Positions 7,322 through 13,782 of a stretch of DNA of 18,762 nucleotides are shown piece after piece. How positions within the stretch are numbered: position 1 is the stretch's first letter; every line of letters begins with the position of its first letter. Made by a program: the position numbers and the translations under genes. Origin of the DNA: DAXETY01 sp051155755 (GTDB taxonomy: Bacteria > Desulfobacterota > Desulfobacteria > Desulfobacterales > SG8-13); NCBI GenBank assembly GCA_051155755.1, contig DAXETY010000012.1, positions 1-18,762 on the forward strand, read 5' to 3'. Below the pieces are notes generated by a model. It was not told the origin of the DNA. It saw nothing but the letters and a program-made list of their open reading frames with translations, and ran no database searches.

Positions 7322-7918
7322 TTATTCAGGGGTCGCCGGCTCCGGCCGGCCTGCCAGCGGAGCTTGCACCAGGGAGGTGTATTCGGCTCCCGAGGGCTTT
7401 AATCGACTTTGATACAGGGTGATCTGAGCAACCGGAAACGGCTCGATGAAAAATTCCCGCTCCCGGTGCAGAAGATTCATTAACGCGGCACTGTCCAGCC
7501 GGCCTTTGACCCGTCCCAGTGTCAGGTGACCGCGAAACCGCCGCCGCTCCCGGGCGAAGCCAACCGTCTCCAGCCCCTCCTCTACGGCCTGCTGCAGGGC
7601 ATACAGTCTGTGCGCCTCGGCGGCCGCCCCGGCCCAGATCACGCGCGGCCGCTGGATGCTCGGAAACACGCCGACACCCTTTACCGTCAGTAAAAACGGT
7701 GTCATTCCGGCAACGGCATCCACCAGCGTCCTGCCGACGGTCTCCACCCGATCCCGGTCGATGTCGCCGAGAAACTTCAGCGTCAGGTGGATGCCTTCGG
7801 AACCGACCCAGCGCACGCCGGAAATCCCGTCCGCCATGCGCTTTTGCAAGGCCGTGATTTGATCGACGACCCCTGCGGGCGGCTTGATGGCGACAAAGGC
7901 GCGAATCGGGTCTGCCAT
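7322..7918 (-). CDS. thpR: RNA 2',3'-cyclic phosphodiesterase (LigT/ThpR family)
   Basis: 198 residues, typical for the 2H phosphoesterase family. The two signature HxTx motifs are present: HLTL at 44-47 (in IHLTLKFLGD) and HLTL at 131-134 (in HLTLGRVKG). These histidines act on 2',3'-cyclic phosphates at RNA ends. GGAAG five bases ahead of the ATG at 7918 fits the start. It sits 69 bp upstream of recA in the same direction; a thpR-recA pairing is common in several bacterial groups. Directly upstream is an eight-unit 7-bp repeat array (7929-7984), so the ribosome binding site almost touches the repeats and any promoter must lie in or beyond them. Confidence 0.93.
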   Translation of the reverse strand: MADPIRAFVAIKPPAGVVDQITALQKRMADGISGVRWVGSEGIHLTLKFLGDIDRDRVETVGRTLVDAVAGMTPFLLTVKGVGVFPSIQRPRVIWAGAAAEAHRLYALQQAVEEGLETVGFARERRRFRGHLTLGRVKGRLDSAALMNLLHREREFFIEPFPVAQITLYQSRLKPSGAEYTSLVQAPLAGRPEPATPE

Positions 7919-7928
7919 GACTGCTTCC

Positions 7929-7984
7929 GTTGCCCGTTGTCAGTTGTCCGTTGTCAGTCGTTAGTCGTTAGTCGTTGGTTGTTA
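7929..7984. repeat. Tandem array, eight 7-bp GTTGTCA/GTCGTTA units
   Basis: In steps of seven: GTTGCCC, GTTGTCA, GTTGTCC, GTTGTCA, GTCGTTA, GTCGTTA, GTCGTTG, GTTGTTA. It is related to the GTCCGTN array at 148-175 and its inverted copy at 1336-1363. It ends about ten bases upstream of the thpR start codon, in the thpR leader. Confidence 0.88.
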
Positions 7985-8021
7985 GTGGCCGATAATCCCT
8001 CGTGTATAAACTGCAGCGCCG

Positions 8022-8066
8022 AAACCGGTTTTGCGCCGTTTCGCCGTTTCGCCCTCTCGCCGTTTC
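8022..8066. repeat. 8-bp GCCGTTTC array with AAACCGGTTTTGC lead-in
   Basis: The 13-bp lead-in AAACCGGTTTTGC at 8022-8034 is identical to 261-273. It is followed by four octamers (GCCGTTTC, GCCGTTTC, GCCCTCTC, GCCGTTTC) at 8035-8066. This is the second copy of the octamer module. Confidence 0.85.
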
Positions 8067-8108
8067 AGTAACATCAGCCGCACGATGCAACGCAAAGAAT
8101 CAAGTCAA

Positions 8109-8164
8109 CCCGCAACGCGCAACCCGTAACCCGAACAACCAATCGAACCAATGGAACCAATCGG
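8109..8164. repeat. 7-bp CCCGCAA units followed by 9-bp ACCAATNNN units
   Basis: Heptamers CCCGCAA, CGCGCAA, CCCGTAA and CCCGAAC (8109-8136) run into nonamers ACCAATCGA, ACCAATGGA and ACCAATCGG (8138-8164). The order is the same as at 204-262. The array ends eight bases short of the minus-strand stop codon of the DUF39 gene. Confidence 0.87.
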
Positions 8165-8171
8165 ACCAGCG

Positions 8172-9338
8172 TCACGCCGGCAATGTAAAGACCGGCTCGG
8201 TGAGCAAAAACTTGCCCGAGGAAATTCGTTTTTTCAACAGTTCGGCAATCTCCCGGGCGCGCACCACGCTCGAAAGCGGTACCGTTGGGATTTCGCGGCC
8301 GTCGATGTGGATGCTGCCGCTTTTGAGTTCGGCATAACTGACCTGGGCCCGGCTGCGGGAAACACCGTTGGGGTAATCGTTGCCGTAATCGACCACCTGG
8401 GTAAAAATTTCCTCGTCGGATACCCCCGTAAATTGAGCCACCTCCTCGTTGAGGACGGGGATCGGCACACCGAGTCCAACGGCCAGCGAGCACCCGTATC
8501 CCTGGATGCTCACGCCCATCAGCCAGCGCGGACTCATCTTTTTCAAATCTCCCATCACCCACAGCGTGCCGGCCGGCCGTATGGGAACCCCGCCCTTGGT
8601 GCGCTTCACCGAACCCTTGTGCTGGGTACCGTACCAGCTGACATAACCTTCGCCGCCGCCCAGGAAAATCCGAGTTCCCATGCCGATCGTGCGATAGAAA
8701 GGATCGTTCATCAACGGGCTGAGCTGTCCGGCCGAGCAGTAGTTGGCGTTGCCGGCGTTGGGTTTCAATGTCCCCATATAGGTGTAAACCGTTTTTTTGG
8801 TCAGGTTCACCGCGCAATTGTAGTTCTGATAGCCGTTGCGAGGGTTGCAAAGGGTGGCAAACGGCAGATCCCGCAGTTTGATCTCTTTTTCGAAACTACG
8901 GGAAGGATAGCAGTCGGTGCCGTAACCGGCGGCTTTCAGGTGGACGGGCTTTCCCGCCAGCAGGTCCTGGATCACATGGCCGCCGCCGTAGTTGAATTCT
9001 CCCGGATACACCTTGTTGAGCGGGTCGTCTTCGCAGGGTTCGGTGGCCCCGATGAAACAATCCACCGCAGCCAGACCGCCGTATGCCGGAACATTGTTGA
9101 GCCAGACCTTCGAGGCTTTGATTCCCGGTACCGCGTGTCCGAAATTGATCAGGGCTCCGGAGGAACACATGGGTGCAAAGGTTCCGGTGGTCACGACATC
9201 GACCTGTCGGGCGGCTTCCACCGCGCCTTCCTGCCGAACGATGCCGATCATTTCTTCCGCGTCCACGACCACGGCCTGACCGGACTGTATCTTCGCGTTG
9301 ATTTCGGAAACGGTCTTGTCGATGCGATATTTTTTCAT
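8172..9338 (-). CDS. Homocysteine biosynthesis protein (DUF39/COG1900 family)
   Basis: 388 residues from the chosen start. The family (HcyBio, DUF39) is known from methanogens and sulfate reducers, where it takes part in making homocysteine from aspartate semialdehyde and sulfide, normally with a ferredoxin/NIL-domain partner and a COG2122 protein; neither partner is in this window. Features seen are MCSSG around Cys58, a likely functional cysteine, further cysteines at 94, 102 and 143, and glycine-rich segments such as FLGGGEGYVSWYGTQHKG. The ATG at 9338 (MKKYRIDKTVSEINAKI) has a GGTGG about seven bases upstream. An in-frame ATG at 9383 would add 15 residues and has no clear ribosome binding site. 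The gene is alone on its strand, has its own promoter, and is preceded by a palindromic leader. Confidence 0.9.
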   Translation of the reverse strand: MKKYRIDKTVSEINAKIQSGQAVVVDAEEMIGIVRQEGAVEAARQVDVVTTGTFAPMCSSGALINFGHAVPGIKASKVWLNNVPAYGGLAAVDCFIGATEPCEDDPLNKVYPGEFNYGGGHVIQDLLAGKPVHLKAAGYGTDCYPSRSFEKEIKLRDLPFATLCNPRNGYQNYNCAVNLTKKTVYTYMGTLKPNAGNANYCSAGQLSPLMNDPFYRTIGMGTRIFLGGGEGYVSWYGTQHKGSVKRTKGGVPIRPAGTLWVMGDLKKMSPRWLMGVSIQGYGCSLAVGLGVPIPVLNEEVAQFTGVSDEEIFTQVVDYGNDYPNGVSRSRAQVSYAELKSGSIHIDGREIPTVPLSSVVRAREIAELLKKRISSGKFLLTEPVFTLPA

Positions 9339-9391
9339 CAATGCCCACCCCATGCCGCCACGGGTCGCCATCCGGCTGTTCATTACAACCG

Positions 9392-9411
9392 CAAACGGAG
9401 AAGCACGTTTG
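9392..9411 (-). promoter_or_regulatory. Second leader hairpin of the DUF39 gene
   Basis: CAAACG (9392-9397) pairs with CGTTTG (9406-9411) across an 8-nt loop, within the predicted minus-strand leader. Together with the larger hairpin at 9427-9461 it makes the 5' leader look structured. I do not recognise a known riboswitch. Confidence 0.35.
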
Positions 9412-9426
9412 TGATTCGATGTTGAT

Positions 9427-9461
9427 CTTGCACCGGGTGCACAGCACCCGGTTTGGGCAAG
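9427..9461 (-). promoter_or_regulatory. Palindrome/hairpin at the 5' end of the DUF39 transcript
   Basis: Perfect 9-bp arms ACCGGGTGC (9432-9440) and GCACCCGGT (9444-9452) enclose a 3-nt loop. An outer CTTGC/GCAAG pair (9427-9431 with 9457-9461) extends it. It begins almost at the predicted minus-strand start site, so it may be an mRNA-stabilising hairpin or a repressor operator. No T-run follows on either strand, so it is not an intrinsic terminator. Confidence 0.55.
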
Positions 9462-9468
9462 AATTAAT

Positions 9469-9497
9469 ATATTACTTTCAAACTGTTATGCTTGCAA
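9469..9497 (-). promoter_or_regulatory. Sigma70-type promoter for the DUF39 gene
   Basis: On the minus strand TTGCAA (9497-9492) and TAATAT (9474-9469) are 17 nt apart. The predicted start is near 9462, directly in front of the hairpin at 9427-9461, and gives a leader of about 125 nt to the ATG at 9338. Confidence 0.6.
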
Positions 9498-9556
9498 TGA
9501 AACCAATTGAGCTTTTTGTAGATATCAGGTAAGCTGAAACGAGTCAACGATCATCG

Positions 9557-9580
9557 CGGCCGCATCGCGGCCGTTTTTTT
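9557..9580 (+). terminator. Intrinsic terminator with no obvious gene in front of it
   Basis: CGGCCG (9557-9562) and CGGCCG (9568-9573) pair across a 5-nt loop and are followed by seven T residues (9574-9580). The only strand with a U-tract is plus, yet no plus-strand gene lies upstream in this gap. It either insulates the lptC operon or ends a small RNA that starts at about 9499. Confidence 0.7.
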
Positions 9581-9586
9581 CGTTTC

Positions 9587-9615
9587 TTGACTTTTTAGCG
9601 AGCGCGAGATACCAT
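9587..9615 (+). promoter_or_regulatory. Sigma70-type promoter for lptC-lptB-rpoN
   Basis: TTGACT (9587-9592), a 17-nt spacer and TACCAT (9610-9615). It lies just after the terminator at 9557-9580 and before lptC. Its start site (about 9622) falls inside the sigma54-like element at 9617-9633, so the two would compete. Confidence 0.5.
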
Positions 9616-9616
9616 T

Positions 9617-9633
9617 TTGGCACATGAATTGCT
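9617..9633 (+). promoter_or_regulatory. Sigma54 (-24/-12) promoter ahead of lptC-lptB-rpoN
   Basis: TTGGCAC at 9617-9623, five bases, then TTGCT at 9629-9633. The GG and GC dinucleotides are exactly ten bases apart, as the sigma54 consensus TGGCAC-N5-TTGCW requires. A start near 9644 would leave a 50-nt leader before lptC. The downstream cluster encodes sigma54 itself, so this is a candidate autoregulatory site. No enhancer-binding-protein site was identified. Confidence 0.65.
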
Positions 9634-9693
9634 CTAGCCCGGATGCTTCTTCTCGAAAGGCCGGTTTTTTTGAAATCCCGGCAAAAGGAAAAT

Positions 9694-10278
9694 ATGCTTT
9701 TCAATCGACGGGGCCGCCCGAAAATATTAAAAATTGTCATCGTTATCGGAATCATCGGCGGACTGACCTCTCTGACGGCGATTTTTATTCATTCCAGGCA
9801 TGTCCTCGACGACCCTCAGCGATTGATCGAAGCGCTGCCGGATGACGCCAACCTGAGCATCGATGAGATTCACCATACCGCCACGCGGGATGGAAAGACC
9901 GAGTGGGTTCTGGACGCAGACTCGGCCCGCTACGTGGATGCCAACAAGACTGTGTTGCTCGACAACCTGGCCATGACATTCTTTCTGGAAGACCAGCAAA
10001 ACGTGCAACTTCGCGCCGACAGCGGGGCCCTGCAAACCGAAAGTCGAAACGTCACGGTCAACGGCAACGTAGTGGTCGTGCGGGATTCCACCCGCCTGAA
10101 CACCGAAAGCCTGCTCTATCAGCACAACGAGCGCCTGCTGACGACCGATCGGCCGGTGGAGATTTCCGCCGATTCCTATCGCTTGACAGCCGAAAGCATG
10201 TCTTTGGACCTGCAGCGCAATCAGGCTGTATTCAAAGGCAATGTGCGGGGTGTTTTTCAGGGGAATTTCTCTCTGTAG
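9694..10278 (+). CDS. lptC: LPS export periplasmic-anchored protein LptC
   Basis: 194 residues. One N-terminal membrane helix (about 11-32) is followed by a single periplasmic beta-rich domain of the LptC/OstA type (alternating strands such as KTVLLDNLAMTFF and RNVTVNGNVVVVRD). LptC links the LptBFG transporter in the inner membrane to the LptA bridge that carries LPS across the periplasm. The ATG at 9694 was chosen because AAAGGA lies just upstream; the reading frame extends back to 9643 but without a better signal. lptB follows after 27 bp. Similarity in this family is low, so the name rests mainly on topology and on the lptB-rpoN context. lptA, often found between lptC and lptB, is absent, and the protein is too short to contain it as a fusion. 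Confidence 0.85.
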   Translation: MLFNRRGRPKILKIVIVIGIIGGLTSLTAIFIHSRHVLDDPQRLIEALPDDANLSIDEIHHTATRDGKTEWVLDADSARYVDANKTVLLDNLAMTFFLEDQQNVQLRADSGALQTESRNVTVNGNVVVVRDSTRLNTESLLYQHNERLLTTDRPVEISADSYRLTAESMSLDLQRNQAVFKGNVRGVFQGNFSL

Positions 10279-10305
10279 TCCGGTTGGCTGCATGGCTGGG
10301 GGAAA

Positions 10306-11028
10306 ATGGCCGTACTGGCATTGCAAAATTTGGGTAAAATCTACAATGAACGCAAAGTGGTCGATGCGGTCAGCCTGGATGTCGAAAGCCGGCGGGTGGT
10401 CGGACTGCTGGGTCCCAACGGGGCCGGTAAAACAACCACTTTTTACATGACCGTCGGCCTGGTCAGACCGGATGCCGGCCGGGTCTTTCTGGATGATCAA
10501 GATCTGACCGACCTGCCGATGCACATGCGGGCGCGTAAAGGAGTCGGGTATCTGCCCCAGGAAACCTCTATCTTCCGAAAACTGACCGTGCGGCAAAATC
10601 TGCTCGCCATACTCGAGACGCTGCCGATGCCCAAAGCCGAACAGGTGCAGCGCACGAATTTGCTGCTGGATGAACTCGGCATCCGCCATCTGGCCGACCA
10701 GAAGGCGGTCGTTCTTTCCGGTGGAGAGAAGCGCCGCCTGGAAATATCCCGGGCCCTGGCCACCGATCCGGCCTTCATGCTGCTCGACGAACCGTTTGCC
10801 GGGGTCGATCCCCTGGCGGTCATCGACATCAAAAAAATCATCGCGCACCTGAAAAAACGGGGCATCGGCGTGTTGATCTCGGACCACAATGTAAGGGAAA
10901 CGCTTGAATCCTGCGACACAGCATATATAATAAACGAGGGCAAAGTGATCGTCTCCGGCTCACCCGGAGAGATTGCTTCCAGCGAAATCGCAAGACGCAT
11001 CTATTTGGGAGACGAATTCAGGTTATAA
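10306..11028 (+). CDS. lptB: LPS export ABC transporter ATP-binding protein LptB
   Basis: 240 residues, standard for LptB. This cytoplasmic ATPase drives LPS extraction with LptF/LptG. All ABC motifs are present: Walker A GPNGAGKTT at 36-44, Q-loop Gln85, signature LSGGE at 138-142, Walker B FMLLDEP ending at 163 with catalytic Glu162, and switch His194. LptB-specific segments (GYLPQETSIFRKLTVRQNL) separate it from LivG-type ATPases. GGGGGAAA directly precedes the ATG. The stop lies four bases before the rpoN ATG, so LPS export and sigma54 are tightly linked, as in many proteobacteria. lptF and lptG are not in this window. Confidence 0.97.
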   Translation: MAVLALQNLGKIYNERKVVDAVSLDVESRRVVGLLGPNGAGKTTTFYMTVGLVRPDAGRVFLDDQDLTDLPMHMRARKGVGYLPQETSIFRKLTVRQNLLAILETLPMPKAEQVQRTNLLLDELGIRHLADQKAVVLSGGEKRRLEISRALATDPAFMLLDEPFAGVDPLAVIDIKKIIAHLKKRGIGVLISDHNVRETLESCDTAYIINEGKVIVSGSPGEIASSEIARRIYLGDEFRL

Positions 11029-11032
11029 CACC

Positions 11033-12460
11033 ATGGCCCTGGAACTCAGACAGCAACTAAAGCTCACCCAACAACTGATCATGACGCCTCAGCTGCAGAT
11101 GGCCATCAAGCTGCTGCAGCTTTCGCGATTGGAACTGCTCGACACGATCCGTCAGGAACTGGAGGAGAATCCGGCCTTAGAGGAACAGCAGGAAACCGCA
11201 GCCGAGGATCGACTCCTGGAACCCGACACCAAATCCGAAGAAGGCGCCGACCCGGAAGTGACGATCGATGAAAAAATTCCCGACGATGTGGACTGGAGCA
11301 ATTATCTGGACGAGTACAATACTCCGGGGCGGGTCAACTACGAAAGCGAAAGCCGGGAAGCGCCGAAGTACGATGCCTTTATCGCGCGCAAGGAATCGTT
11401 GAACGATCACCTGTTGTGGCAGCTGATGATGGTCTCCCCCTCCGAGCTGGAGGAAAACATCGGCAGTCTGATCATCGGCAACTTGAATCAGGACGGGTAT
11501 CTGGATCTCAGCACCGAAGAAATCGCCCGTGCCGCCGGCGTCCAGGAGACCGAAGTCATCCCGGTCCTGGAATTGATGCAGACCTTCGACCCCGTCGGTG
11601 TCTGCTCCCGCGACCTTTGCGAATGCCTGTTGATTCAGGCCCGCCATTTGCAGATCGACAACCCGCTGGTGGTCGAAATTATTAAAAATCATCTCGGCAA
11701 CCTTGAAAAACGCAATCTGAAAGCCATCTGCCGCGCCACCAAGTCAAGCCTGGAAGAAGTGCTGGTCGCGGTCAACGTAATCAAGGGCCTCGAACCCAAG
11801 CCCGGCCGGGAGTTTTCCGACGACACCCCGCAGTACATTACGCCGGACATTTACGTGTACAAGGTCGAAAACGATTTTGTAATCGTGCTCAACGATGACG
11901 GCATGCCCAAGCTCCGAATCAATTCCTTTTACAAAAAATCGATCCAATCGCGCGAAGGCCTGTCCGGTGAAGCCGAGAGTTACATACAGGACAAGCTGCG
12001 CTCCGCGGCATGGCTGATCAAAAGCATTCACCAGCGTCAGAAAACCATCTACCGCGTGATGGAGAGCATTCTGCGGTTCCAGCGTGATTTTTTTGAAAAG
12101 GGCATCACCCAGCTGCGGCCGATGGTGCTGCGGGATGTGGCCCAGGACATCGGCATGCACGAGTCGACCATCAGCCGGGTTACCACCAACAAATACGCTT
12201 ACACCCCGCAGGGCATTTTTGAATTGAAATATTTTTTCAACAGTTCTATCAAACGGTCCCATGGCGGGACCATCGCTTCGGTCAGTGTCCAGGAAAAAAT
12301 CAAACAGATCATCGCTGCTGAAGATCCGCGCAAGCCTTACAGCGATGACAAAATTGCAAAGCTGCTCAAGGACGCCAACATCAACATTGCCCGGCGTACT
12401 GTAGCCAAGTATCGGGAAATGTTGAACGTTTTGCCCTCCAACAAACGCAAACAGCTTTAA
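11033..12460 (+). CDS. rpoN: RNA polymerase sigma-54 factor
   Basis: 475 residues. Sigma54 directs RNA polymerase to -24/-12 promoters and needs AAA+ enhancer-binding proteins. The N-terminal activator-interacting region is glutamine/leucine-rich (LRQQLKLTQQLIMTPQLQM), followed by an acidic region II around 50-90. The core-binding domain, the helix-turn-helix (HESTISRVTTNKYAYTPQG) and the diagnostic RpoN box ARRTVAKYRE (453-462) are all intact. I chose the ATG at 11033 because the protein then begins MALELRQQ like its homologues; the frame is open further upstream into lptB. hpf follows after 10 bp. A sigma54-type promoter lies ahead of the operon at 9617-9633. Confidence 0.98.
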   Translation: MALELRQQLKLTQQLIMTPQLQMAIKLLQLSRLELLDTIRQELEENPALEEQQETAAEDRLLEPDTKSEEGADPEVTIDEKIPDDVDWSNYLDEYNTPGRVNYESESREAPKYDAFIARKESLNDHLLWQLMMVSPSELEENIGSLIIGNLNQDGYLDLSTEEIARAAGVQETEVIPVLELMQTFDPVGVCSRDLCECLLIQARHLQIDNPLVVEIIKNHLGNLEKRNLKAICRATKSSLEEVLVAVNVIKGLEPKPGREFSDDTPQYITPDIYVYKVENDFVIVLNDDGMPKLRINSFYKKSIQSREGLSGEAESYIQDKLRSAAWLIKSIHQRQKTIYRVMESILRFQRDFFEKGITQLRPMVLRDVAQDIGMHESTISRVTTNKYAYTPQGIFELKYFFNSSIKRSHGGTIASVSVQEKIKQIIAAEDPRKPYSDDKIAKLLKDANINIARRTVAKYREMLNVLPSNKRKQL

Positions 12461-12470
12461 GGAGGCTTTG

Positions 12471-13001
12471 ATGCAGACATCGGTAACCTTCAAGAACCTG
12501 GATCCTTCCGATCACCTGAAAGCCTATGTTTCCGAAAAACTGGACCGCTTCGACCGCCTGCTCGACAACCCGGCCGAAGCCAACGTCGTGCTGTCGGTGG
12601 AGAAGTTCCGACACATTGCCGAAATCAACATCGTCGGCGACCGTCTGAACATCATCGGCCGGGAAGAAATCAACGACATGTACTCGGCCATCGACATGGT
12701 CCTGGACAAACTTGAAAAGCAGATCAAGAAAAACAAACAGAAAAGCCGTGACCGCAGAACCGAAACCAATATCAAGGAAATATCGGAACGAGCGGCGATG
12801 GCCGCCGTCGAAGAGGACATCACACCTCAGATCCACGTCCAGCCGATCGAATACAAACCCATGGATGTGGAAGAAGCCGTGATGCAGATGGAGCTTGTCA
12901 ACGACAGTTTTCTGGTTTTCACCGACGCAAAAACCGAAAAGGTCAATGTCCTCTATCGGCGCAGAGACGGGCACTTCGGATTGATTCAACCGCTCGGGTA
13001 A
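12471..13001 (+). CDS. hpf: Ribosome hibernation promoting factor, long form
   Basis: 176 residues. The N-terminal HPF/RaiA domain (about 1-100) binds the 30S subunit and silences ribosomes in stationary phase. The extra C-terminal domain (about 115-176, with IEYKPMDVEEAVMQMEL and FLVFTDAKTEKVNVLYRRRDG) is the dimerising tail of long HPF proteins, which form 100S ribosomes alone. The ATG at 12471 follows a perfect GGAGG by five bases; an upstream TTG at 12468 is less likely. The gene is placed directly after rpoN, as in many proteobacteria, though there the short form is also common. A 277-bp gap to ptsN follows. Confidence 0.95.
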   Translation: MQTSVTFKNLDPSDHLKAYVSEKLDRFDRLLDNPAEANVVLSVEKFRHIAEINIVGDRLNIIGREEINDMYSAIDMVLDKLEKQIKKNKQKSRDRRTETNIKEISERAAMAAVEEDITPQIHVQPIEYKPMDVEEAVMQMELVNDSFLVFTDAKTEKVNVLYRRRDGHFGLIQPLG

Positions 13002-13148
13002 GGTCGCCGGCACGCAACCTCACGAAATGCCATGGATCGGGCATCGGCACCGGGTTATGCCGCGGCGCGGCTTTCGAATTCGGCAGCCGGGGCAAAGCGT
13101 TTATCCGGCAGGGCGAAACAACCCTGCGCCGTTGGATGGAAGTCGCCC

Positions 13149-13224
13149 GGAAGGAATGGACCTTCCACTGCCGTCCGTCCGGGATACCCGGAATGTTTTG
13201 AATGTCCGCGGCCGTTCACGGCCG
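13149..13224 (+). other. Three successive hairpins between hpf and ptsN
   Basis: Inverted repeats GGAAGG/CCTTCC (13149-13166), TCCGGG/CCCGGA (13178-13192) and CGGCCGT/ACGGCCG (13209-13224) stand in a row inside the GC-rich gap 13002-13278, which holds no recognisable gene. None is followed by a long T-run, so they look more like a processed or structured RNA segment than a terminator. Confidence 0.4.
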
Positions 13225-13278
13225 TCGACCTTGCCATGCCGACCGGATGCGCTGTTTCCGGTTGCAGGATTTCTATCG

Positions 13279-13737
13279 ATGAAGATACTGGATGTGCTGC
13301 CGAAGGAAGCGATCATCGCAGACCTGAAAGCCCGAGACAAACACGGTGTTTTGAAAGAACTGGTTGCACCGATCGCTTCGCTGACCGACCTGGAATCCGA
13401 TCGGATTCTGCGAGTGCTCATGGAAAGAGAACGCCTCGGCAGCACCGGCATCGGCAACGGAATCGGCATTCCGCACGGAAAACTCAAGGAACTGGAAAAT
13501 CTAATTCTGGGATTCGGTCTGAGCCGCAGGGGTGTGGATTTCGAGTCCATGGATGGACGGCCGACGCACATTTTTTTCACACTGGTGACGCCGGAAAATT
13601 CCACCGGTCTGCATCTCAAGCTTTTGGCGCGGATTTCGAAAATCCTCAAGCACGACCCTTTCCGGGAACGATTGTTGCGCGCGGCGGATCGAGACGAGAT
13701 CTATACCATTATTCAGGAAGAGGACGAAGACTTCTAA
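13279..13737 (+). CDS. ptsN: Nitrogen-regulatory PTS protein IIA(Ntr)
   Basis: 152 residues, a single PTS_EIIA type-2 domain. The phosphorylation site is His66 in GIGIPHGK. PtsN accepts phosphate from the PTSNtr chain (EINtr, NPr) and regulates potassium transport, nitrogen and envelope functions rather than carrying sugar. The ATG at 13279 (MKILDVLPKEAII) matches the family start and has AGGA about nine bases upstream. An open frame extends back to 13027, but that extension is arginine/proline-rich and unlike PtsN. rapZ follows after 45 bp. No ptsP or npr is present in the window. Confidence 0.95.
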   Translation: MKILDVLPKEAIIADLKARDKHGVLKELVAPIASLTDLESDRILRVLMERERLGSTGIGNGIGIPHGKLKELENLILGFGLSRRGVDFESMDGRPTHIFFTLVTPENSTGLHLKLLARISKILKHDPFRERLLRAADRDEIYTIIQEEDEDF

Positions 13738-13782
13738 AATCGGACGCTTGCAAAATCCGGATCGCACCCCTACCTTAATTCC

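Noticed and set aside
1..8171. CRISPR array
   Set aside because: Units are 7-9 bp and directly adjacent, with no spacers, and no cas genes are present.
8151..9425. A 424-codon open frame on the plus strand
   Set aside because: It lies opposite the DUF39 gene and has no recognisable domain.
9339..9462. A SAM or SAH riboswitch in the DUF39 leader
   Set aside because: Hairpins are present, but none of the conserved core motifs of those riboswitches could be recognised, and no expression-platform terminator follows.
9727..10887. A 386-codon open frame on the minus strand
   Set aside because: It is antisense to lptC and lptB, whose motifs are intact.
13027..13278. An N-terminal extension of PtsN or a separate small protein
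   Set aside because: The extension is Arg/Pro-rich and unlike PtsN. The ATG at 13279 has a ribosome binding site and gives the normal length.
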